A DNA stretch of 64,000 nt, from assembly GCF_947623445.1 (NCBI RefSeq), contig NC_135243.1:5024501-5088500 (forward strand). The letters run 5' to 3'. The translations under genes were made by a program, and so were the position numbers. Below the pieces are notes generated by a model. That model had not been told where the DNA came from. It did not search any database and saw only the letters and a list, made by a program, of their open reading frames with translations. Of the stretch, positions 51,547 to 62,700 are shown one piece after another (position 1 is the stretch's first letter; every line of letters starts with the position of its first letter). The DNA is from Clavelina lepadiformis (Eukaryota > Chordata > Ascidiacea > Aplousobranchia > Clavelinidae).

Positions 51547-51797
51547 GCGAGGACGATTGATGGTTGATAACTTGTTTTACTTTTGTTTCGATGGATGAGT
51601 TCTCATTTCTCAAATTGCGTGACTATGCTGTTAGTTGCTTGATTCTGTCTATACAAATTACTAAATTACAAAATTCCCATTTTATTTATTATTAGACACG
51701 AAGGCTTTCACCTTCGGGCAAAGCTTACTGAATGTTACATAGCGCTGTAGTAACCAGTGAAACCGATCACACGAAAAGGAAAGATTGTAAACATTGC
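51547..51797 (+). repeat. Direct repeat copy 1 (with a conserved 104-bp core at 51694-51797)
   Basis: Starts GCGAGGACGATTGATGG and ends GTAAACATTGC. The last 104 bases are nearly identical to 52572-52675 (one difference seen), whereas the preceding part is clearly diverged. The core contains two potential hairpins: GAAGG...CCTTC and GTTAC...GTAAC. Confidence 0.85.
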
Positions 51798-52428
51798 TGA
51801 AATGAAATTGAAGGCAACCTTTACTCGACAAAATTATGTCTGTGGTTATAATATTCATCACAGTTATTAAAACAAGAATTTAGTACAGTACAATGACAGA
51901 ACTCGGTAAAGATAACAAATATCGATACACCGTTTCACTTGAAATACAAAACATGAGACATAAGCTTACAGAAGTGTCGCATTTCCTTGCGTATTGAAGG
52001 TTAAAAAAATGAGCGATCACGTCTGCGTGTGTCGTTCCGCGGCTGTAGCAAGCCTTGTTCGCGGTAGAGAGATGCAGTTTGTTGCGATGTCCAGTGGACT
52101 TTGTTTCTTGATGCGTAAAAAATATATACTATAGTTTGCTCATGCTCTTGGAGATGTATAACACGTTAGTTAGGCGATCAAAACTTCATCACATCAACCA
52201 GGTATCAATGTCATTAGATCTGTTGTTTCCGAATTGATCTCATTGCTTATATTGGAAATAGAATTTCTTGAAAGCTTCCTCGTTGACTAGCGTTCGTAGT
52301 TGGCTGATCTTGCTGTTGAAACTTGGTCCTCAAAACTTCATAAATAGCTGGTAACATGCTTTCTCGCTCAATGTGCAACTAACTCAGCAATTTCGAACTT
52401 ATCAGGGCACCAATTTATAACAAATAAA

Positions 52429-52675
52429 GCGAGGATGGTTGAAGACGATATATTGTTTTTCTTCTGACTCGATGGTATGGTTGTCGTTTCTCAGCGGCTT
52501 AATAATGCTGTTTGTTTAATTTCTGTTTATATATATTACTAACTAATAATTTTCCATTTTTATTTATTATAAGACACAAAGGCTTTCACCTTCGGGCAAA
52601 GCTTACTGAATGTTACATAGCGCTGTAGTAACCAGTGAAACCGATCACACGAAAAGGAAAGATTGTAAACATTGC
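52429..52675 (+). repeat. Direct repeat copy 2 (conserved core at 52572-52675)
   Basis: Same orientation and order as copy 1, about 880 bases downstream. Conservation is concentrated in the 3' core, unlike an ordinary segmental duplication. Confidence 0.85.
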
Positions 52676-53767
52676 ATCGATATATATATGGCACACCAGT
52701 TCAAGCGAGGTAATTTATCTGACGTCATTAAGGAAAACTCAAGTCTGGTAAACAACAGAATTACAATATCCCAAATTAAATTTCAAACATCTCGAAAACA
52801 ACTCGTGAGTCGTGACGTAATCGTCACAAAGCTATTTAGGGCTTACTTGAAATTATAGGTTTAGCATAAAAGTAAGGTTAGATTAGGTTTAGAATCATCC
52901 GTTGATAAACCTAACATTTAAGTTAGGTTAACAAGAAGCAACAAAAATAACTTCAAACACTGTACAAATTATTTATGAGTGAAATAATGGTGAAATTAAA
53001 TCTAATAGTGGTTTACCAAAGAAAGAGCCTCATTCACTGTAAGTATATGTTGCACGGTCACAGCAAGTTGTTAAAGATAACCTCGTAAGGCAATTTTTAA
53101 ATTGTAACTAATTATGCTAAAGAACAGTAACTGCACTCTGAGCATGTAAAACTGTTTTCTAGTCATTGTTTATATGTGTGGCTGCGCACAGGAGCGAATT
53201 CGCATTCATGTGGTATGCATATTGTAAATGAATCTACTGAGTCTTAAGTTTTTTTCCTAGAAATAGTGGTAGCCAAAAAACTTAGACAATTTTGAAATTA
53301 AATCAGGGGCAACACACACAACCTTCTGATCACGTCGGGGTCACCAGAATATATGGCGAAGGTAGGTTGTCGTTGCGTTGTTGCGATGCTGACTCCTTTA
53401 CTCAGAAGGTTGCTATCTCAGTTGGTTGATACCTTCACTCATATATTAAAAGAAAAGCACTCGGCAATCTTAATTTAAGACTTTACTCAAACTGATGTCC
53501 TGCGCGCAGGCAGTGCAAAAACGAATGGGCAGGTAAAGTGAACGAGCAATGCGAAAATACACACGTGCTGGGAACATCACGAGGGCGCCAACCAGCGACA
53601 AACCAGTAAGTATCCAACGGCCGCTACAAACCTTTCCCGGTGAAAGTTGTCCTTTATTTTATGTTTTTAGCAACGAGTTCATGTTTATTTGAAACTGACG
53701 TTAAAGCCAAGTGTTTGACAGTTTTTTCATGATGCAGGGTGTTTGAATAAATTGATTTTCAAATGTA

Positions 53768-56700
53768 ATGGAAAATTTTCAAGTTGGTTTACATTCTACT
53801 GCGAATGCTCAAGGTACTATGATTGGCTTGGCTGTATTTGTTAAAGAATAGTGGTGTTGCATATTTAAGGGTGTTTTGTTATTTTTTTTAGAAAGAAAAC
53901 GGAAAAATCCAAATCCAGAACCAAAATCAAATAATGGTTCCACATTAAATGTTTTATACATAAAAATTGCAGTTGCCTTAATTTTTGTTGCCGGTTTAGC
54001 TTGTACTTTAATTTTGGTTTTAGGCGACGGTAAGTTGAACAGGTGTGATTGAGTAATGATCTGTGCAACTTTCCTCATGTGGTCATAAAACTTTGTAGAA
54101 TTTTTGTTGATCTGACTCCAAAATTGTGTGCATTTGTTAGACTGCATAGTTTGTAGTTGAGCACCTCTCTAATTTAATTAAACTATCTGTATTGTTGTTG
54201 TGTAGTTGGATTCCAAAAACAAATGCTCCTCTCTGAAACACAATATGCAAAGAAATGTATCCACATCAGTGTTGTAATGTCTCGAGTCACGTTTTAAAAT
54301 TACTTGACTTGACTCAAGTCTCGGAAAGTAAGTTGACCAAGTTGTAATGAAATGTGGTGTATGGTACCTTAGGGATCACGACATATGGCCGTGAACAAAC
54401 TCACCGGCGACAACTGGTAGTGGACAACTGACCGGCAACAAATTGGCCGGCGATCAAATTAATCGTGACGTAAACTGGCCGGCGATAAAATTAACCGTCG
54501 ATAAATTGGCCGGCGATCAAATTCACCGGCGACAAATTGGCCGTCAAAAGATCAAAATTCTAATTCACTATCTAGTCACTATCCAGTATGTGTATTGCAG
54601 TCAAGGTTGCCACTCGTAGAGTTTTTTGGCCCCTTGTAGGGTGTAGGGTGACCCTACGGGTTTTTCACCTTTATTCATAGATTTCCTATTGTTACATGCA
54701 TTTTCCGGTCTAGACAAGTTGTTTGATGTTCGGGTGTTAAATGGCGAAGCCAGAACCAACAACAAAGTTGAAGGTCACCACAATCTAATAAACAGGATGT
54801 TATCAATGCAACACCCAACCATTTGGAAATTTATAGAAGCTTTGAGGAAATTGCAGAACATAAACAAAAACTAGATTGAGGCGCTCTGTGCCCAAGGGCC
54901 TCCTGTCAAAAGGAGAAAATACAAGGATCTGGATGCGCGACTTCAAACCATCGTTGAAGATTTTGCAAACCGTGACATATTCGATTTTCTCAGAGGCATC
55001 GCCCACAACCTACAATTTGCGCAATAAACTTCCTTATTTGTCAAATAACAGTTTGTGTAAATTTTAGTGCCCTTATTATGTAGTGTCATATGTGTTTTGC
55101 AGTGAACGTCTTTTAATGTTGTTACTCGTATTTCCGGAAATATTTCTGTTAATTTCAATAAATGTTTCAATGTGTATTGAAATAAAAAAAATTTTTGTTA
55201 AAAACAAAGGAAATAGTTACAAACAAATATTTACATATCATATACTACCATCAACTTAAACACAATAATTCAGCACTTGCACGGTCAATTTACCTCCCGG
55301 TCAATTTTCATTCCGGTAAGTCTGTTCGCGGTTAGTTTGTTCGCGGTCAATTTACATCACAGTCAGTTTGTTTGCGGTCAACTTACGTCACGTTCAGTTG
55401 TCCCCGGTGAGTTTGTTCGCGGCCATATGTCGTGGAACCGGTACCTTAACCTGTAAGGTTTGCCCACTTCCATACAAAGTCTGTTTACTTGTGTATATCT
55501 CAACAGTGAACTTTGATAGACTTCAGCAATAATAACACAGGAATGACAACTGTATAATCTGATTATATTGAAGCTTCTTTGAACGATTACATTTTAAATA
55601 AAAACATTGGGACAGCTACATAATAAAGTCGACCATTTTCTAGGGTTAACTTCGTAGACTGTAACGCATTGAACAACTATGAATAACAACACACGCAATG
55701 CAGGCATGCACGACATTTTTGTCACGACTTAATACGATAAGCAGAGAGTAATCGATTACGTAACGTTATGCTTTGCCGATTTCCGTAAACAAAACAGTAT
55801 TCTATGCAGCATTCTATTTGCAGATAATCTTATCATATCATCACAAAGTCATTAAATCTTGGTTGTTAATTTATTGACCAACTGAATTACAGACAGATTT
55901 CATTGCGAACGATCGATTAAAGGTATAGCCAATGACATGACTTGATTTGACTTGCATTATATTTTAACTTGACTTGACACGAGTCCTAAAAAAATGACTT
56001 GGTTACAGCACTGATCAATATCACTGCAAAACCAGACTGGTTTTAGAGAGAGGAATGCAATGAGGTTTTTGGTAACATGCTTTCATAATCTCTGTTCAAT
56101 GCACATGAAACAACAACCAAAATATAGCAGAGCGTTTGAGAGTAAAACTCACAAAATGATGATTAGAATATCATCAAATGTGCACAACAATTAGCTAATT
56201 AGAGCTAATTACTGGCAATTGTCAAAGATCATTGCAACAAGTTATATGATTTAAGAAGAGCAATTTTTACAAATAATAAAAATATTTGTTTTTTATTTAA
56301 ATCATCTAATAGTTTGTTTTGGATAATATTAACCATTAACAGGGTCATCTGATCCACGCTCAGGTCTTGGAAATGAGGACGGTTTTCTTTGGAATACTTG
56401 CCCAGGTGAAGACTTTTTTAGAAAGAGAAATTTGAAAAAGGCCAATAGTATTCAATAGAGTCATCGATTGCTAGTGATACGATTTTGTTCAGATAATTAA
56501 AAAAAATGTTGGCCATGACATGTTTACTAGATGTTGAGTGTGAATTTGATACAACTTTGTGCTCGTTTTCTTGTCCATTTGGTTATGAAGTGGACAATAA
56601 CAACTGCCCAGTGAGCTGTTTATGTGCGGCAGAAACTTCAAATTTTGAAGGAGATATTCAAATTTCTACAGAGAGCTTGCCGATGTTTATGAAGGTTCAT

Positions 56701-59700
56701 TAGAATCTTATACACATTAATTGTACTATTAGAAAGTATATAACATTTACATATGGTTAAGTTGAGTACAATTTTCGGACCAGAGTTTGAGTGTAAAAGA
56801 TCCACACGTCCACATCCACATTATAAAAAACAAACAAAAAGTAATTGCTTCTCATGTCCTTGGTTGTTGCCTAATACTTTATCTAGTCGCACCATAAAGA
56901 TAAGATCACTAAACACGGTTTCGCCTTTTCACCTAAACATATTTTACACCAACAACATATTTTGTGCTTGCTATACGCACTTTGTTTTTTGTTCCTCGGT
57001 AGTATATTCAAGCAAGTTACTTGTAAACCTCGCATATGACAGAGAAGTCAGTCAACTGTATTCATCCATTATTTATGTGCGATATCCTTTGTACACAAAA
57101 TTATTCATGAGCACACCGTGCTGGGTCCCTATATGTTACAATTCGCACGAATTCTTAAGTAAGTTAGAAGTCATATTCCAGTACTAAACAACATACTACA
57201 TTTTATTCTTCGTTACTGTCATCAGAATGCTACAAAATCAGACAATTTTGCATTTATTCAACGTGTGGAGAGATGAAATTTTTAGGGGTTATCTTTGAAC
57301 AAACTTTATAATTTGTAAATTTTTCTATGTTTTACTTTTTTAGTTTACCATACTGATTACCTTTGTACTGTAGTTCACATCATAGTGTAACACAAGTAAA
57401 ACATCAAATCAAGTGTAAAAAAATTGTAGACATTAATTTTATCTATGACATCACATAGGCCTATTACCGGTACTGTACAATTTGCAGTGTACATACATTC
57501 ACACTGTGTGAGAGTGGAAACATCACCAAAATTAAAGTAAGGAGGAAACTTAGGATATATATTGCCATACTATGCCATGTATGTGTAATTTCTATAAATT
57601 TTACATAGGCTACCACATCCATATTGTACCATCCCAGATAGCACGTCGCTCGAGGGCCGACGTCGAGCCGCTAGCTTGCTTTTGGCGGCCCACAAACGAT
57701 AATCGCTGAAGGACCAACTTCGTTTTGTTCAGCGGGCCTAGGTCGGGTAGGGAGCAACAAAATCTTTGTCGGACCTCGGTCGGCGAGTTAGCTACGATCT
57801 CCTACGAGCCGACTTTGGGCCTACCAACAATCACTAACACACAGGGTTTTTATGCAGTTCAGCAAAAAGTTTATTTTTTCAAATTTGAAAGTTCTACCAG
57901 CAAACACAATATTTTATTATAATCACTATCATCATCCGCTATCATCACTTGTAGAAGGTGAGTCGAAATTCATGAAATACAATTGTCTGCGCGTGGCTTC
58001 ATCTTTCCGCTCTTTATCTAAAACATTTTTGTAATGAAATATATTGCATAATGTTTCTTTACTATCTACAAAATTAAAAATGCAAAGTAAAACGTTCTGC
58101 AATACATGATATGAACATCACGCACGCATGCCACACAGCTTACCCATTTTGTTCTTCATTCTTTTTAGCCGTCCCCCTTCCCTATCACTAGCATTTTTTA
58201 ACCATTTCTTGATCTCGCAGATACTCTCTGCTTCCTTAATACCCGATTTCTTGTCAGCATCTAAAGTATAATGACATAAAAACAAAATACTGGAGTAAAC
58301 ATCATCGACAGATAGGCCTAATAAGGTACCTGTACCGAATAAGGCCCACCTAACACTTTTTTGAAAATAACTCAAGAACCATAAATGAGAACAGACTGGA
58401 AAATCGTATTCTATTAGTGAGGGTATATGACTACAACATATTAAAACCACAATACCTGACAACCCCCCAAAAATTTTTTATAAAGAAATTAAAAATTCCA
58501 AAAAATGGGCCTTATTAGGAGCATAGGCTCCTAATAAGGCCCACCAATTTTGTGAGTATTTTGATTCAAAACATAGTAATAGACAACATATAACATTATT
58601 AGAAATTTCACATTTTAAGTTGTACAAACATTTAAAAAGATTCCACTAGGCGCATCAAAGTAACTGCAACAATTTGCCAACTGATGACTGGAACCACTCT
58701 TGAAGTCTGGACATCAATTAGCCAAGCATCTTGTATGGGCCTTATTACGTGCATGTGGCATCCACGAAAAAAATGTCACATTTTTATCATCAGAAAAATT
58801 TTAGCAAACAAAAGTGCATTATCCTTTTCAATACTAAGTTGGTTGTTACATGAAAACTTCAGCCGGCTGACAACAGTTCATTTAACCAGCCAAATTCTCA
58901 CTTACTTTTTTTCTAAATTAACAAAACCACCTTAACTGCAAATATCAAATTTTTGTTGTGCTCTAGCGAATCGGTTGATCACGTGACAAGGATGAAATCT
59001 GGTAAACCATCATGAATTTATATTAGTTTTTATGTAGGGACAAAATCTTTCATTTATTTGCACGGGTTTGCGAAATATGAGCAATGGGCCTTATTAGGGA
59101 CCGGGCCTTATTCGGTACAGGTACCTTAGTAAATAACACTCACAATACATCTTAAAACAATTAAGAAGCGGTAAGCAACCTAAAAAATCAAAACATGACT
59201 TAGCAAAACCATCAACACTCAATTTTGACTTATTCACCTATAACAGCTTTTGCGAGTTGTGATGAATGCATTCCTGTCTTATGACCCTTTCCCATCCAAT
59301 TACAATTGGTTGCCAGTTCACAGGTCAACAATTTGCTCAACATCATGCTGATAACATCTTTTGCTGTTATGCCACCTATTGTTTCTAGATAGGAAATCTG
59401 AAAAAAATCCTGATAAGAATCAATTGTTTGGCGGCATTATGTTACTGGTTACATGTCATGCTTTTACATGGAAGCATTATCAAAGTTGAAAAAAATGTCA
59501 ACGTAGTCCCCCATAGCAATTAGATAAAAGAGATGAAAATACTCAATATTCATATTATTATTTAATTATCAGTAACTTGCATATTAACCTACATGTTGCA
59601 CTTACAAAAACATGCGCTTGTGATTTCTCTGCTAGCAGTGATTCCACCCTATCAAAATCCTCAAATGAATCTATCGGCAAGTTGAAGTGTTCCACCGAAG

Positions 59701-62700
59701 AAGTGGACGGTATCTGCCCTTCCACAAATTGGCGATGAAGAGACTGGAGCATTACACTGTTTTGTTTTACTTGTCTCCAAATTCTTTCAAGTAAGAGAAT
59801 AGTAGATGGTCTCTCACTGTTCAAATATTTGCGCAACATCACCAAGAGCTTGTGACACATGATAATTGGTAGCCCACCAAAGAGTTTTACAAAACCACTT
59901 TTACTTTACTCCTTTTTACATGCAATTATTCCGGGAAAATTTATTTAGTTCTGTACAACTTAAACTTACCGTTCTGTGGGCAATTGATGTGACGCACTTG
60001 CCTGTACATCAGTTTCTTGAGAAGTCACAGAACTGCAAAAAACATGAAGTGTGTATTGTTAGTATTAAATACATCATTTAGTGAAATACGCATATTATAA
60101 TGGTCTGATACGGGCACGACAAATAAAGATTGCAGTTAGTACAGTACTGGAAATATTGCATGTCAAATTTGTTTACCTTGTAACTAAAATGGGTGTTGAA
60201 AAAGAAGTATTTGCACTGCCAAAACAAAGAAATTGGTAGCATAGCTTATCACTTCTAAATTTTGAAGATAAAATACTTTCATTTTTTTACCTTTAACATT
60301 AATGTAAAGATTGGTAACTTTTATATGTAGCCCATAACTATTTTAAAAAATTACATATTATTTATAATAACAGCAATATCGAGAATAATGTATACCTACT
60401 TTCCTGGGTGTTAGGTATTTCTGGAACAACAGGTGGTGGTGTTGAATGTTGTAAAAACAATTTTTTCCTTTTGGGTTTGGATTGGTCTGATTCCCAGTGG
60501 TTACTGCAGTAAATATGTTCACTAATGTGCAAATCACTACTTTAGACAGTCATAACATGTATAATAATAATTAATCAGGTAATTTATCAAGCATTTGCAC
60601 TTTGTTTATTTCATCATCCAAGGTCAATTCTGTTTACTTTACCTGGCATCATTGTCAGAATTTGAATCTTCAAGTCGAGATGGAGGTCGAATTCTGATAA
60701 AAAATATGTATATATATGTTTTTGTTTCAACAAAATATTTGAAAAATGTGCGAGTTTGAATACTTCATTACAAATAAATTATGTAATTTATTTAGTCACA
60801 TATTTTTAGTTGTCAAATGCTACTCACAGAAAACCTATCTTCATTTCTTAAATTGCTAAGTGTCCAACCGCATAATTTGTTTTTTTATCTGACTTACTTC
60901 CTTTTACTTTCAACGTCGGTAGTGTCTAAATCTTCTGAGCAGATATGAGTTGCATTTACTGCTTTTTCACACTTTTTTCTAGCACTCTTATAATTATCTG
61001 GGAATAATTAAAAAACATGTTTAATTTAACACAGGCGATTGATCCATTGAAACAAAGCAAGTAGGCTTTGCTTTACAACAAATTTCAATATAACTACCCG
61101 TTTCCTTCAAGATTTTAGCAGCAAATTGATTCCAATCTCCACATGGTGGAATGCCTTTTTCTACTGCCCTGCAAACAGCTGTTCCCTTGATTGCACCTTT
61201 AGGGGGCCAGAAGCAAGTTATTCCATCCTTTGTAGCCTTTATCCATGACTTATGAACGACGGCGACACTGTCTTCTTCATAGAAGTGCACAATTGCAAAC
61301 TTTTTATTACTCATTGTTAATAAATTTTCTTAATTTCCGATGTTATAAAGAATCAACTTTGGTGAAAAACATGAAACATGACAAACTTGATTTGACAAGC
61401 ACTTTTTTAATTCACCCACAAAAATTAAGAATGGTTAATATACATCATTTAAGTTTTACGCAGAAATCAATCTTTCAGCTGCCACCATAAGCAGTAATAA
61501 TACAGCAACCGGATCCGATCTTTCTTCATCGCTTTGCTGGAAAAATATGTTATGCCGTTCAGCTCGTGCTGCAGCATGCCGACGCAGGGTTCTATCGGAA
61601 ACTATACTGGTATGCATGTTTTGTGCTGAAGCCATGGTTAACCTAAAAAAATGACACTTTTATTAGTCAAACTAGAAACTATTATACATTACAAGTGCAA
61701 AATTACACACCTTAATTCTATTTTACACAAGTTCCAGAGAGACTCAAAATACACATGAGGGGGCTTTTTTATCCTCCGTCTAAAATACATGTTTCGCTCA
61801 TGATAAAGTTACAAAACTTGGCAGTCTTGGACACCTAGCCTAGGTTTATTATTGGACCTCTTCAGATATTGACTTTGCTTGCATGACTTAGTACGTATTT
61901 CTTTCTTATAGGGCACATTTTATTTCGAGATTTTGCCTCATTCGAAATTTGGTGGATGTCTTTTATATGCCAAATGGTTTGAAATATAAGCTATACTTTT
62001 GTTGAATATTGATTTATAATCCTGAAACGGAAAACAACCTGCCTTAAGCAAATGACGCAGCAGTAGGCCTAGTCGAAAAACACACGTACTAAGCTACGTG
62101 ACTAAGGCCATTAGCCTATACCAAACTCTTTACGTAGCCTAGCGTGCAGACAGACGCACATTAACCAATCAACGAGTCTCGTGCATGTGTATGTTTTATG
62201 ATAAGATCTAATCCAACTACAATTGGTACATATAACATTTGGATTTGTATCAAATCTCTAACCACTTATCAGCAGCAATACTATATAATAAACCGAACTA
62301 TGGTTTAAAATCCACCAGAAAACAATTTTTGCCTGCCTTCATATCTTTTAAATGTTACATCCTCAATCCAAACTATTGTATCGTACTATATCCTATCTCA
62401 TTGTTCAAACTAGACGGCGACAATCAAACTTGCTGACGACCATAGCCTCAAAGCAGAAAAAAACATTAAAATGATATCGATTTGATAACTTAGAAATAAA
62501 TGTTTATTTAATTGTTAAACAAAAACTCAGAATAAACAAAGAAGTATAATACGTATTATATTCAAAATATCTGAATAAAAAAGCCAGGGGTGTTATTACT
62601 ATAGGAATTACTATAATTATTATAATTGTTAGTTTGTTACCAACATTTAGTGATAAAACCTTTCCGACTGTTACGAACCTCATTAAATAATAACATTTAT

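Larger units (their letters stand above)
54267..56013. mobile_element. Longer hAT element of the GACTCAAGTCA family, interrupted
   Basis: Ends CAGTGTTGTAATGTCTCGAG and GACTTGGTTACAGCACTG match the 318-bp element at 17980-18297 in inverted orientation, as does the right half (for example GAACGATCGATTAAAGGTAT). Flanking 8-mers ATCCACAT and ATCAATAT agree at 6 of 8. About 1.5 kb not present in the short copy lies between 54345 and about 55850 and includes the MULE element. It sits in an intron of the astacin gene. Confidence 0.8.

Noticed and set aside
56753-57187. A 144-codon plus-strand frame between the antistasin exon and the 5.3-kb element
   Set aside because: No domain-like features, irregular composition, and it falls in an intron of the astacin gene.
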